Of a stretch of DNA of 64,000 nucleotides, positions 19,286 to 31,082 are shown in pieces (position 1 is the first letter of the stretch; the number at the start of each line of letters is the position of its first letter). The stretch is from contig NC_090319.1 of assembly GCF_040869045.1 (NCBI RefSeq), positions 231,687,832 through 231,751,831 of the forward strand, in the 5' to 3' direction. Made by a program: the position numbers and the translations under genes. The notes under the pieces were generated by a model. It did not search any database. It was not told the origin of the DNA and was given only the letters and a program-made list of their open reading frames with translations. Source of the DNA: Eurosta solidaginis. Taxonomy: Eukaryota > Arthropoda > Insecta > Diptera > Tephritidae.

Positions 19286-21315
19286 CCCAGAGTGACGACG
19301 TCTCCCCCGTTGTACTTCAGAATGCACTGCAGGTAAACTGTAATGGGTTAACTGGGAATATCACGGAGATAGTTGATTTTATGAAGCGGCGTAACATCTG
19401 CATTGCTGCAATCCAAGATACCAAACTCACAGCAAGATCTGCTTTGCAGACCTGCTCTAAATATAACGTCCACAGAAAAGATTAAGAGAGCGGAAATGGA
19501 GGCGGTCTCGCGTTTATCACCCACCCTACATCGGCATCCACGACAGTTTCATGGAACGTCAAGGCATATCTGTCGGGTCTGGCGATGTAGATTTAGAAAT
19601 CGTCAATATCTACATCCGTCCTGTCACCTGATGCCCCAGTGGATACTGCCCCCACATCAGCGCACTACTCACTGGTGATAATCGCATTATCTTAGGCGAT
19701 TTCAATGCCCACCACGATCTATGGCATTCTAACCTACAGGTAGACAGCAGAGGTGAGATTTTGGCAAGCCAAATGGAAGAAACGACGTTCTGCACGATAA
19801 ACGGACGCGCCCCCGCTCGTATGGTAGGAAGCTGTCACATTTCGCCAGATTTATCTATCGTGAGCGCAGGTCTAGTAAACTGCGTCAACTGGCAACCGAT
19901 GGTAACATTGACATCTGACCACCTACCCATACTCCTTCCGCTCGAGCGATCTGCCGACTTCTTCACCGCCGAAAAACGCACTTTCATCAATTTTAATAAA
20001 GGAAAGTGGGTGGATTACAGAACTTATACTCACAATCGCTTTGCTGCCCTTCCTATCCCGACTGATGCCCGTTAAGCGGAGCGTGCTTTCCGCAAGATCA
20101 TTGAATCCGCTTCGACTCGTTTTGTTCATGCAGAGGCCGCAACTCTAGTTAGAGAACGTGACCTTATAAGACAGCACGACCCTGGCGATCCCAAATAAGG
20201 GATATAAACGAACGTATCAGATTGCTAGTGGATATAAAGTGCGGATCCGAAAAAAGGTACGAGCGCTTTTTGCCGACAATATGTTATGCCTTCTACGGTT
20301 GACAAATTCATAAGGCGGGCCAACAGACACGCACACAAGCATAAATACAGCGCGTCCCCAATTACCATCACCGCCAAAGAGGTTAAAGATGCCATCGTTC
20401 ATGCTAAACCATCTAAAGCAGTAGGCCCAGACTACATAGCCATGCCGATGCATAAAATACTAGGCAAAGAGGGATTTAATCATCTAGCGCATGTCTTCAA
20501 CCAGTCCCTGTCCAGCTTCGTCATCCCCGAAAAATGGAAAATGGCGAAGGTGGTTCCGCTAATAAAGCCTGGGAAACCAGCTAATATAGGAGATTCTTAT
20601 CGACCGATACTTCTCCTATCGCCAGTAGCCAAGATACCTGAAGCCATTCTGCTTCCCTATTTCAATGATAATTTGAGTCTTGCCAATCATCAGCATGGCT
20701 TTGGAAATTACATAGCACTACCACCGCGCTAAACGCCAATAACAAACAACAAAACCGCCACCATAGGACAATACTCGTTGCGTTAGACCTGTTAAAAGCT
20801 TTTGATACGGTCAACCACGGCACATTACCGCAAGACCTGGAAGGATCCTCCAATCCCCCAAGTATCAAAAGGTGGACCGCACATTATCTGTCTGGTCGGC
20901 AAGCATCAGTGCAATTCAGGAACATAACATCTAAACCCAGAAGACTTAAATAAGGGGTACCACAGGGTGGTGTCCTATCCCCACTTCTGTTTAAATTCTA
21001 CATATCGAAGCTACCTTCACCACCAGAAGAAGTCACTTTCGTTTCCTACGCCGATGACTGCACAATAATGGCCATAGCCCCAGGCCCACACATCGATGAG
21101 CTTTGTAATAAAATAAATAGCAATGTCCCTGATATCTCCAGTTCTTCGCCTCGCGAAACCTGACATTGTCACCGACCAAATCATCGGCGACCTTATTTAC
21201 AACATGGACACGACCATATTGAACATGCACGTCGATGGAATTACGCTACCGACTGTCTTACACCCAAAAATCTTGTGTGTGACGTCCGATCAGCATCTAC
21301 GTTTTGGAGAGCACA
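19286..21315 (+). pseudogene. LINE A copy 3, ORF2 (endonuclease and RT)
   Basis: Endonuclease residues 'VNCNGLTGNITEIVDFMKRR' start near 19336. 'LTSDHLPILLPLERS' follows at about 19910, then RT with 'KWKMAKVVPLIKPGKPANI' (20535-20595), 'LDLLKAFDTV', 'GGVLSPLL' and an intact Tyr-Ala-Asp-Asp near 21046-21057. Stops and small deletions break it into about seven frames. It ends in the thumb ('LRFGEHS', 21298-21318), where the large inverted-repeat element begins. Confidence 0.85.
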
Positions 21316-21409
21316 GTAAACTACTTTCGAAGTACTTTGACAAGTATTATTGAGCGGTTTTGAAGCGGATCAACTAATATTTTTTAACAACACTGGTTTA
21401 CAGCCAAAA

Positions 21410-21900
21410 TGCACCAGAGACGCCATTATGAAATTCCTATGTAAAATCGCCCCCTGATTCCGAAAATCAAGGTTATTTTTAATTCTATGGTAACGTTTTT
21501 GAGATATTTACGAATCACCGTTAAAAAAAAAAAAAAAAAAATTGGGTCCACTTAATCATATATATTAAGAACAAATTGAACAATTCTAAAACGGTTTGAA
21601 GCTTTGCTATAACTATAAATTTGCTATAAACTATGCATACAACACTTTCTGCTAGGCCCTGCAGATTCAGAGATAACGAACAATCAACGAATTTTTTCAA
21701 TTTTTTTTTGTAAAAATATAAAAAAAATTTGTACTTTTCGAGGAAGGATCTCGAAAACTTTTTATTTTTTTGCAGATTTTTTCTTTCTCTCTAAGCTCTG
21801 TTTTATTACCAAAAAAATTAGCTTTCACTCAACAAATTCGATGTACCAATACAAAAGTTATAAGCATTCAAATAAATATATCCATATAGTAAAACTTAAG
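21410..21900 (+). repeat. Left arm of the long inverted repeat
   Basis: Pairs with 32480-32960 on the opposite strand. It contains an A18 run at about 21522-21540; the right arm has a longer T run at 32828-32853. The arms differ at many positions, so they are not recent. Confidence 0.75.
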
Positions 21901-22059
21901 TACCCTACAAATAGTAGCATATGTACATATGATTCTGTCTTAACTCTATGATCTTATTTTATAATTGAAAAAGTTATGTGTCTTGTTTTGACGCATATTT
22001 AGATTAGGATCGGTTTCTCTTATGAGAAACCAACAGTAGTGACCCATCATAGCGACATC

Positions 22060-22248
22060 TCAGAATCCTTGATACCGACTTTCAATTATTTTCATTTGCT
22101 GGTGAAACCTTTCGCCATGCTCGTCACTTTCGTCGCCAAGAGTTTGCGCGAAAAAATTTAAATGGGAGTAAAGAAAATGAATTTTTAAAGACATATTTAC
22201 TACGGAAAGAAAATAAAAAAGTATATTAGATAAATACATAAGTGACAC
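22060..22248 (-). pseudogene. C-terminal exon of an arthropod transposon-type protein ('DEHGERFHQ' family)
   Basis: On the minus strand 'MSLKIHFLYSHLNFF' and 'DEHGERFHQQMKIIE' are followed by 'SRYQG'. I recognise this from uncharacterised proteins repeated in many arthropod genomes; I do not know an accepted superfamily name. Upstream on the minus strand a pyrimidine-rich 'tttctttccgtag' immediately precedes the coding sequence and looks like a 3' splice site, so this is probably an internal or last exon rather than an ATG start. The N-terminal half of the same family lies at 31792-32115. The frame ends soon after 'YQG'. Confidence 0.55.
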
Positions 22249-22288
22249 ATTAGTATATCATTTTCTTAGGCTGGATTTATCTTTCAAT

Positions 22289-22420
22289 TAGAGCTTACCA
22301 TTTCTTCTCGAACACAAGCGAGATTTTCGAGAGCCGAGAACTCGACTCCTCACGAGATTCTCGTGTCTCGAAGTACTCGTAAATCTCGCGGGCTTCTCGA
22401 CATTCTTACTTAATCGCTGC
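22289..22420. repeat. CTCG-rich left end of the hAT-type unit
   Basis: Repeated CTCG/CGAG words ('ctcgaacacaagcgagattt', 'ctcgtgtctcgaagtactcg') form many small palindromes near the terminus. The same end is at 46217-46330. Confidence 0.6.
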
Positions 22421-22502
22421 ATGGACAGTATTTATACGCTTGATTTTTTTTAATTGTAACTTTTTTGTTGATTATATTTCTTGAATGATTTTTAACTCAA
22501 AA

Positions 22503-23320
22503 CATATCTATATATATAAAAAGAAGTGTACATTTTGATTTTCACTCCATAACTCGAGAACGGCTCGACAGATTGCATTGAAATTTGTAGGAAAGATACA
22601 GGAAGGAGAGATGATGGTTAGTTGTTTTTTGAAATCCCAAATCGGTTTAGCCATTCTTGAGTTATGATTTTTTTTAGAAAAATTTAATATATATTTTGGA
22701 AGCTCTTTTTCTGGACCGCAAAGCTCGAGAACGGCTGAACCGATTGAAATGAAATTTTGACCATAGATTTGGTGGTGGCTCGACATGGTTATAGGCTAAA
22801 AAGATTCCAAAGATTTAAAAACGTTTTAGATATATCGACCAAAATGTGGACCAGGGTAACCCTAAAATGCGGTCATGCGATATGGGTATCAAACGATAGG
22901 TATGGACGAGGGTTTTAATGAGTTGATTTCCGTTCAATATCCATCATAGTTTGCGAGATATCGACCAAAATTTGGACCAGGATAACTCTATAATATGTAT
23001 ATAAAAGAAAGTGGTATTAGTTACACTATTTATAACACAAGAACGGATGAACCGATTTACATGAAAATAGGTGGAAAGGTAGCTTAAAACCAGGAGACGG
23101 ATATAGGCAATCCTGGGATGTGTTTGTAGAATATGAGTACCAAATTGAGGCTATTTATGAGCCTTTAATACGGGGTATTTTTCGTACCCCTATGTGACTA
23201 GGGTCTCGAGATATAGGCCAAAACGTGGGCCCGTGTACCCCTAGACAGTGTTTATCTATATATATATATAATCGAATTCTGTATGTGTGTTCGGTATGGA
23301 AACATATTTCCGACACTTCA
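22503..23320 (+). repeat. Cluster of Helitron-type 5' ends
   Basis: 'atctatatatataaaaagaa' (22504), 'atgtatataaaagaaagtgg' (22993) and 'tatctatatatatatataat' (23251) each precede text such as 'ctcgagaacggct' or 'caagaacggatgaaccgatt', a common arrangement at Helitron 5' ends in insects (from memory). Several truncated copies seem to be stacked. No gene is present. Confidence 0.5.
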
Positions 23321-23324
23321 ATTT

Positions 23325-23720
23325 CGATCAACTATAATGTTTTTGGCTAAAAGTAATTTCGATATATATAAAAGGGGCGTGGCACCTCCCATACGAATGC
23401 AATCTTTGGTACTCATAACTCTGAATGTATGCATGCCAGAACATTGAAATTCAGTAAGGAGTTATATGAAGTGAATCCCTAACACCACCAAGAGAATGTG
23501 GAATTAGGAAAAAGGGGGCGTGGCACCTCCCATACAAATGGAATATATCATACTGCATATCTCTGGATGTGGTAATGGTAGGATAATGAAAATGGTAAGG
23601 AACTATATGAGGTTAAGTCCTAACACCTCAAGTAAAATGTGGAGTTGGGAAAAAAGGGGCGTGGCACCTTCCCTACAAATGAGGTTTTTCAGAACTATGG
23701 CTGCCGTACAAACTTAGATT
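23325..23720 (+). repeat. Minisatellite, ~140-bp period, three units
   Basis: 'ggggcgtggcacctcccata' recurs at about 23374, 23516 and 23657 (third copy slightly mutated) with related sequence between ('gaatgtggaattaggaaaaa' / 'aaaatgtggagttgggaaaa'). Confidence 0.6.
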
Positions 23721-23826
23721 ATTTTAACACCTAAAGTTTGACTGCATTGTTGAGTTTGGCTTTTATTCCTTTTGGAGATTTAGTAATCTGCCGCCGTTAA
23801 AAAAATTTGTTAGCTTCAGTCTATCT

Positions 23827-24429
23827 ACATCTATATATATCGAAATCAAATTCTGTGTATCTGTGTGTTCCCTATGGAAACGTAGTTCCCACTCTTCAAT
23901 CATCACCAAATTTTGGCTGTAGGTTTCTTCGATCAAGACGAAGGTTTTTCATATTTCAGAATTAAGAGCTTTAATTTGAAATTTTTTTTGGCTATGCGAA
24001 CAAGCAATCTTAGGTTCAAAAATGATCATGTTAACAAAATCAATGATCGCATTCAAAACCAAATTCCTGAAGAAGTGACGAAATATAAATCTATCGACAC
24101 AGTTACAGATGAAAATCAAATTGTGAATTATCCAATTGAATTTCTAAACTCTTTAGAACCACCAATCATGCTTCTTCGAAATTTAAACCCACCAAAATTG
24201 TGCAATGGAACCAGACTTTGCGCTAAGAAATTAATGCCGAATGTAATCGAAGCAACGAAGGACAATCGCTTACTGTTGCAGGATTACATTTACAGAGTCC
24301 GTGGTTTTCCCATGGCCACCAATCATGCTTAGGTTGCTTGCTCTAGAGTTGGAATGCCAAAAAATTTGTTTATCTTTGCACTGAACGAAAAAACCAAAAA
24401 TATTGTGTACCCACTTATATTACAATAAG
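23827..24429 (+). pseudogene. Helitron Rep/Pif1 helicase C-terminal fragment
   Basis: A Helitron-like 5' phrase (23829) leads into a frame with '[20 protein letters not shown]', '[15 protein letters not shown]' and '[20 protein letters not shown]', the helicase segment upstream of the terminal motifs. A stop (TAG, about 24330) follows 'NHA', but the same frame continues with 'VACSRVGMPKNLFIFALN' and 'KNIVYPLILQ', then a final TAA (~24427), matching the usual end of the protein. The TAG sits where the family has Tyr before Val-Ala-Cys-Ser-Arg-Val, so it looks like one nonsense change. Some 30-40 residues before it are deleted. In life this protein unwinds DNA for rolling-circle transposition. 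Confidence 0.85.
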
Positions 24430-24536
24430 ATACAATAATAAAATGGTTTAAATGAAAATTTCACCAAATATGCGTACATAATTCGATTCAATTTACAGAA
24501 CAATAAACTAAATTACCAACAAACAAAACAGAAACA

Positions 24537-27500
24537 AGTAAGGAAGGCTAAGTTCGGGTGTAACCGAACATTACATACTCAGTTGAGAGCTATGGAGACA
24601 AAATAAGGAAAATCACCATGTAGGAAAATGAACCTAGGGTAACCCTGGAATGTGTTTGTAGTGGAGTGGGCCTTAGTTCTATAGGTGGACGCCTTTTCGA
24701 GATATCGCCATTAGGGTGGGCCAGGGGTGATTCTAGAATGTTTGTACGATATGGGTATCAAACGAAAGGTGTTACTGAGCATTTTAAGAGGGAGTGGGCA
24801 TTAGGTCTATAGGTGGACGCGCTTTCGAGATATCGCCATTACGGTGGGCCAGGGGCGACTCTAGAATGTTTGTACGATATGGGTATCAAATGAAAGGTGG
24901 TAATGAGTATTTTAAAAGGGATTAATCCTTAGTTCTATAGGTGGAAGCCTTTTCGAGATATCGCCATAAAGGTGGACCAGGGGTGACTCTAGAATGTGTT
25001 TGTACAATATGGGTATCAAACGAAAGGTGTTACTGAGCATTTTAAGAGGGAGTGCGCTTTAGGTCTATAGGTGGACGCCTTTTCGAGATATCGCCATTAG
25101 GGTGGGCCAGGGGTGATTCTAGAATGTTTGTACGATATGGGTATCAAACGAAAGGTGTTACTGAGCATTATAAGAGGGAGTGGGCATTAGGTCTATGGGT
25201 GGACGCCCTTTCGAGATATCGACATTAGGGTGGGCCAGGGGTGACTCTACAATGTGTTTGTACGATATGGGTATCAAACGAAAGGTGTTACTGAGCATTT
25301 TAAGAGGCAGTGGGCATTATGTCTATAGGTGGACGCCTTTTCGAGATATCGCCATTAGGGAGGGCCAGGGGTGACTCTACAATGTGTTTGTACGATATGG
25401 GTATCAAACGAAAGGTGTTACTGAGCATTTTAAGAGGGAGTGGGTATTAGGTCTATAGGTGGACGCCTTTTCGAGATATCGCCATTAGGGTGGGCCCGGG
25501 GATGATTCTAGAATGTTTGTATGATATGGGTATCAAACGAAAGGTGTTACTGAGCATTTTAAGAGGGAGTGGGCATTAGGTCTATGGGTGGATGCCTTTT
25601 CGAGATATCGCCATTAGGGAGGGCCAGGGGTGACTCTAGAATGTGTTTGTACGATATGGGTATCAAACGAAAGGTGTTACTGAGTATTTTAAGAGGGAGT
25701 GGGCATTAGGTCTATGGGTGGATGCCTTTTCGAGATATCGCCATTAGGGAGGGCTAGGGGTGACTCTAGAATGTGTTTGTACGATATGGGTATCAAACGA
25801 AAGGTGTTACTGAGCATTTTAAGAGGGAGTGGGCATTAGGTCTATACGTGGACGCCTTTTCGAGATATCGCGATTAGGGTGGGCCAGGGGTGATTCTAGG
25901 ATGTTTGTACGATATGGGTATCAAACGAAAGGTGTTACTGAGCATTTTAAGAGGGAGTGGGCATTAGGTCTGTGGGTGGACGCCTTTTCGAGATATCGAC
26001 ATTAGGGTGGGCCAGGGGTGACTCTAGAATGTGTTTGTACGATATGGGTATCAAACGAAAGGTGTTACTGAGCATTTTAAGAGGCAGTGGGCATTAGGTC
26101 TATAGGTGGACGCCTTTTCGAGATATCGCCATTAGGGTGGGCCAGGGGTGACTCTAGAATGTTTGTACGATATGGGTATCAAACGAAAGGTGTTACTGAG
26201 CATTTTAAGAGGGAGTGGGCATTAGGTTTATAGGTGGACGCCTTTTCGATATATCGCCATTAGGGTGGGCCAGGGGTGACTCTAGAATGTTTGTACGATA
26301 TGGGTATCAAACGAAAGGTGTTACTGAGCATTTTAAGAGGGAGTAGGCATTAGGTCTATAGGTGGACACCTTTTCGAGATATCGCCATTAGGGTGGGCCA
26401 GGGGTGACTCTAGAATGTTTGTACGATATGGGTATCAAACGAAAGGTGTTACTGAGCATTTTAGGAGGGAGTGGGCATTAGGTCTATAGGTGGACGCCTT
26501 TTCGAGATATCGCCATTAGGGTGGGCCAGGGGTGACTCTAGAATGTTTGTACGATATGGGTATCAAACGAAAGGTGTTACTGAGCATTTTAAGAGGGAGT
26601 GGGCATTAGGTCTATAGGTGGACGCCTTTTTGAGATATCGCCATTAGGGTGGGCCAGGGGTGACTCTAGAATGTTTGTACGATATGGGTAAATAACGAAA
26701 GGTGTTACTGAGCATTTTAAGAGGGAGTGGGCATTAGGTTTATAGGTGGACGCCTTTTCGAGATATCGCCATTAGGGTGGGCCAGGGGTGACTCTAGAAT
26801 GTGTTTGTACGATATGGATATCAAATTAAAGGTATTAATGAGGGTTTTAAAAGCGAGTGGCCCTTAGATGTATATGTGAAGGCGTTTTCGCGATATCGAC
26901 CAAAATGTAGACCAGGTGATCCAGAAAATCATCTGTCGGGTACTGCTAATTTATTTATATATGCAATACCACTAACAGTATTCCTGCCAAGATTCCAAAC
27001 GCTGTTGATTTCGCCTTGTAGAACTTTTTTCATTTTCTTCTACTTAATATGGTAGTTGTCACACCCATTTTAGAAAGTTTTTTCCAAAGTTATATTTTGC
27101 GTCAATAAACCAATCCAATTACCATGTTTCATCCCTTTTTCCGTATTTGGTATAGAATTATGGCATTTTTTTCATTTTTCGTAATTTTCGATATCGATAA
27201 AGTGGGCGTGGTTATGGTCGGATTTCGGCCATTTTTTATACCAAGATAAAGTGAGTTCAGATAAGTACGTGGACTAAGTTTAGTAAAGATATATCGGTGT
27301 TTGCTCAAGTTATTGTTTTAACGGCCGAGAGGAAGGCCAGACGGTGGACTGTGTAAAGACTGGACGTGGCTTTTACCGATTTCGCCCATTTTCACAGAAA
27401 ACAGTTACCTTCATAGAATCTATTCACCTACCAAATTTAAGAAGGATTGGTAAATTTTTGTTCGACTTATGGCATTAAAAGTATTCTAGACAAACTAAAT

Positions 27501-28050
27501 GAAAATGGGCGAAGCCACGCCCATTTTGAAATTTTCTTTTATTTTTGTATTTTGTTGCATCATATCATTACTGGAGTTGAATTTTGACTTAATTTACTAA
27601 TATACAGTAAAGATATTAAATTTTTTTGTTAAAATTTGAATTAAAAAAAAATTTTTTTAAAAAGTGGGCGTGTTCTTCATCCAATTTTTCTAATTTTTAT
27701 TTAGCACATATTTAGTAACAGTAGTAACGTTCCTGCCAAATTTCATCATGATATCTTCAACGACTGCCAAATTACAGCTTGCAAAACTTTTAAATTACCT
27801 TCTTGTAAAAGTGGGCGGTGCCACGCCCGTTGTCCAAAATCTTACTAATTTTCTATTCTGCGTCATAACGTCAACCCATCTACCAAGTTTCATCGCTTTA
27901 TCCGCCATTGGCAATGAATTATCGCATTTTTTCGGTTTTTCAAAATTTTCGATATCGAAAAAATGGGCGTGGTTATAGTCCGATATCGTTCATTTTAAAT
28001 AGCGATCACATTCATTCGATCTCAGGCGTTACAACGTACGCCGGATAAAG
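24537..28050 (+). mobile_element. Tephritid-type dispersed repeat element carrying a satellite, right end missing
   Basis: Starts 'agtaaggaaggctaagttcg' and 'gtgtaaccgaacattacata', which I recognise as the edge of a very abundant non-coding element in fruit-fly genomes (from memory). After the satellite block the body includes 'aagtgggcgtggttatggtc' and repeated '(g)tgggcg(t)gg' boxes up to ~27980. The usual right end ('gctctgctcagctgagtata') is absent here but present at 45890-45905 and 61670-61691. No coding capacity is evident. The superfamily is not certain. Confidence 0.6.
24630..26940 (+). repeat. Satellite, 17 units of 128 or 130 bp
   Basis: The phrase 'atatgggtatcaaacgaaag' recurs at 24749, 24877, 25007, 25135, 25265, 25395, 25524, 25654, 25784, 25912, 26042, 26170, 26298, 26426, 26554, 26682 and 26812. 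Spacing is 128 or 130 bp (one 129), the 2-bp step being 'gaatgtttg' versus 'gaatgtgtttg'. Inner units are nearly identical; the first and last units diverge, as expected for unequal crossover within an array. Confidence 0.92.
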
Positions 28051-28054
28051 CTAG

Positions 28055-29481
28055 TCTATATATAAAAGAAAGTGGTGTTAGTTACACTACGCATAACTCA
28101 AGAACGGATGAACCGATTTGGCTGAAAATTGGCAAAGAGGTAGCTTAGAACCAGTGAACGGATATATGATACTTTTTATCCCGTTCTGGCTAGGGTCTTG
28201 ATCAAAACGTGGACCTGGGTAATCCTCGGATGTGTTCGTACAGTATGGGTATCAAATGGAAGCTGTTTATGAGTACTTTGTTACTGGGTATTTTTCGTAC
28301 CCCTGGGTGACTAGGGTCTCGAGATATAGGCCAAAACGTGGACCCGGGCCCCCCTAGAATATGTTTATACAATATGGATATCAAATGAAAGCTGTTGATG
28401 AGTGGTGTAGTGCAGGGTAGTTTTCATACCTATTGGTGACTAGGGTCTCGAGATATAGGCCAAAACAGGGACCCATTCACCCCTAGAATGTGTTTATACA
28501 ATGTGGATATCAAATGAAAGCTGCTGATGAGTGCTTTAGTTTCATACCTATTGGTGACTAGGGTCGCGAGATATAGGCCAAAACGTGCATCAGGGTAACA
28601 CTAGGATCTGTTTTTAAATTATGGATATCAAATTGAAGCTGTTGATGTGTGCTTTAGTACAGAGTAAGTTTCATGCCGCTGGGTGACTAGGGTCTCGAGA
28701 TATAGGCCAAAACGTGGACTCGGATACACCTGGAATGTGTTTTTACATTATGGGTATCAAATTGAAGCTGTTAATATGTGCTTTAGTACAGAGAAAGTTT
28801 TACACCGCTTTGTTAATAGGGTTTCGAGATATAGGCCAAAACATGGACCCGGATACCCCTAGAATGTGTGTGTATTATGAATATGAAATGAAAGCTGTTG
28901 CTGAGTGCTTTAAAGTAATTTTCATTGTGATATTCAATTTAGTCGCATCAACCTGGCAAAACTGATAAATATGCGTGCCAAGCCGAAATAAAGAAATGAA
29001 TTAATAATAGCCACATACCTATTTACATACGTCCTATTCGATTTGCCTGATATTTGGCATATAAATTTGCCTATATTAGTATTTACGATGCTTTTTCCCG
29101 CGAAGTAGACCAGAGACGGACTGGGACTGTGATTCGGACTAGGACTGGGCCTGAGACTGAGACTCGGAGTGGGACTGGGACTGGGATTGAGACTCGGAAT
29201 GGGACTGGAACAAAATAAATACCAACCTCTGGGACTCGTAATAAGATATTAAGAAGAATGAGAAAAACTTGAGAGAAGAGAAAAGAGAGATGGAGACTGC
29301 GAAAGAGATAAAATGTGACGAAGATGGAGATAGATGAAGCGAAAAATATGGAGGGAGGAATGAATACAAAGATTAGGAAAAAGTGTAGAGGGGCGAGGGC
29401 AGAGTTAGACGGAAAAAGCTTATTAAAATGTATGCAGTTAGACCAAATTTAGGGCAGAACAACGTCTTCCGGATCTGCTAG
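28055..29481 (+). mobile_element. Non-autonomous Helitron with internal tandem repeats
   Basis: Begins TCTATATATAAAAGAAAG and ends GGATCTGCTAG (29471-29481), the TC...CTAG termini of Helitrons. The 5' third has five or six ~120-bp units with 'actagggtctcgagatatag' (28310 to 28815). Then come a run of GGGACTG-type units (29109-29210), a purine-rich stretch, and a 3' terminal region that also occurs, inverted, at 42435-42540 and 58890-58990. No ORF. The preceding bases are CTAG, so it may sit directly behind another Helitron 3' end. Confidence 0.7.
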
Positions 29482-30547
29482 TTTATTATACATATAATCA
29501 TGGTATAAATATTACCAGGTAAAACTATTTACTCTTCTTGGCGGCCATAATGGTTTTTTAATTTTTAAAAAAATTTAAAATCACTCTCTTAAACTTTGTG
29601 GGAATGCCAAACCAAAGTAAACACACAAAAAATGTTCGGCTTGACGATTTTTAACTTTTTTTAGGTCCCAAAAAAATAAAATGCTTATAAAATAAGTGAA
29701 AAAATATTTCGAAAAGTTTTGAAATCGGTTTTTATGTATATGGCAAAGAAATTAGTTACCAATATAATGGATGCCTCAACACGTCCTATTTTTGCAAAGG
29801 GACAAAAGAAAAGGCCTTACTTCTTACCGTCTTCTAATTAAGAAGCGAATGTTGGAGACCACCTCTATTGATTTTTCGTTCATCCTTCTTCACTTGGTTG
29901 ATACGTCTTTATCCCTTAAATATACTGGAACTTCACTTTATAAGAGATCATCAGTCTCAAGTGGCTTCGCTACCGCGGAAAAAATGATCTTGGATGTATT
30001 CTTTGGTTTGTTTTGGTCCGGTTGGAAGATCAATTTTTTAATTGACGCTTAACCGCTTAAGAGATGCTGGTCGTTGCGTAACAAGTCACTCCATCTAACC
30101 CTGAATCGCGATAACTGACGCCAACAGGGGGCAACAAGAGAGATCAAAGTCTTCCCCCACCTGCTTCTTCGACACCAGTGGAGATCTTCCCATAACTTGC
30201 CCACAAACGACGGCCGAACGGTCAAAGTTTGCCGCCGTGGTGTAGAGCTAGTATGTTGGCCTATCATCGAAAATATTTAAGAAAATGTATATAAATGGTA
30301 CTGATTGTCCCTCGGCATTACCTTGGCATCAAAAGCTCGTCCGAATTAGCAAATAAATTTTTGGGTTGGCACAAAACATATATTTAGGTAAGCCAGTTCG
30401 TAGAAAACGAATACCTTTTGCGGGAAACCACAATACAATTCTTGAATTGAAAACTCTGGAATGTGGTTGACCGTTGAGATTTCTTTCCCACCAAAAAAAT
30501 TATTTCCGCCAATAAAAAATTCGGTTTGGTTTGTTAATGTTAGAACG
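29482..30547. other. Repeat-derived DNA, no supported gene
   Basis: AT-rich, with only short open frames (for example 93 codons at 29771-30052 and 72 codons on the minus strand at 30049-30267). I see no protein motif or repeat boundary I can name. It lies inside the hAT-type unit. Confidence 0.5.
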
Positions 30548-31082
30548 CAAAAATATATGGTAATTTTATACGACAGCATGACACTGGTAATACGCGTCCA
30601 AAAATACCGAGAGAGGTGTCGTAAGACTCGTATTGACCTGGACAACAATAATCCACACGCGGAAAATAAAAATTTTAGATCGTTCAAAAGATATTAACGA
30701 AAAACGGAAAAATGACCCCGGAGTACTCCGAAACCGAGGATGCGATCCATAGTATTTTTGCGCAGAATACCTTTCTGCTTGGCGGCCTGCGGCCCTTGGG
30801 TGGGTCCAAAACCGGTTTGGAGACCAAAACTATATCCGCGGAAAATACTTATGTTCACAATTTGTTTTGTGAGTACCACAAAATCATTAAAATTACAACA
30901 ACCACATGAAAATTTTCAAAATTTTATTTGCAAATATCTCTTGACAGACCCAAAATTTTTTACCTCCGCTTTCGGATTCGCGATCCTGGATCCAAAACGC
31001 GTCTTGTGATACCCCTCTTGAAATTTTTGGAGGTGTATTAATAGTGTCATGCTGTTGTATAGAATTACCAAATATATTACAG
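30548..31082. mobile_element. Short inverted-repeat element (~0.53 kb)
   Basis: The left end 'ggtaattttatacgacagca' and the right end, reversed, 'ggtaattctatacaacagca' begin arms of about 85-90 bp that also share 'atgacact' and 'tccaaaaat'. This is a foldback/MITE-type structure. The TSD is unclear and there is no ORF of note. Confidence 0.6.

Noticed and set aside
25180..25374. Protein-coding frames in the satellite
   Set aside because: Open only because units are nearly identical and their length lets a frame persist briefly; no homology or start context.
24630..26940. CRISPR-like regular repeat spacing
   Set aside because: Units of 128/130 bp are repeated head to tail with no unique spacers; this is a eukaryotic satellite.
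29139..29369. 76-codon minus-strand Ser-rich protein
   Set aside because: Encoded by the GGGACTG/purine-rich simple repeats inside a Helitron.
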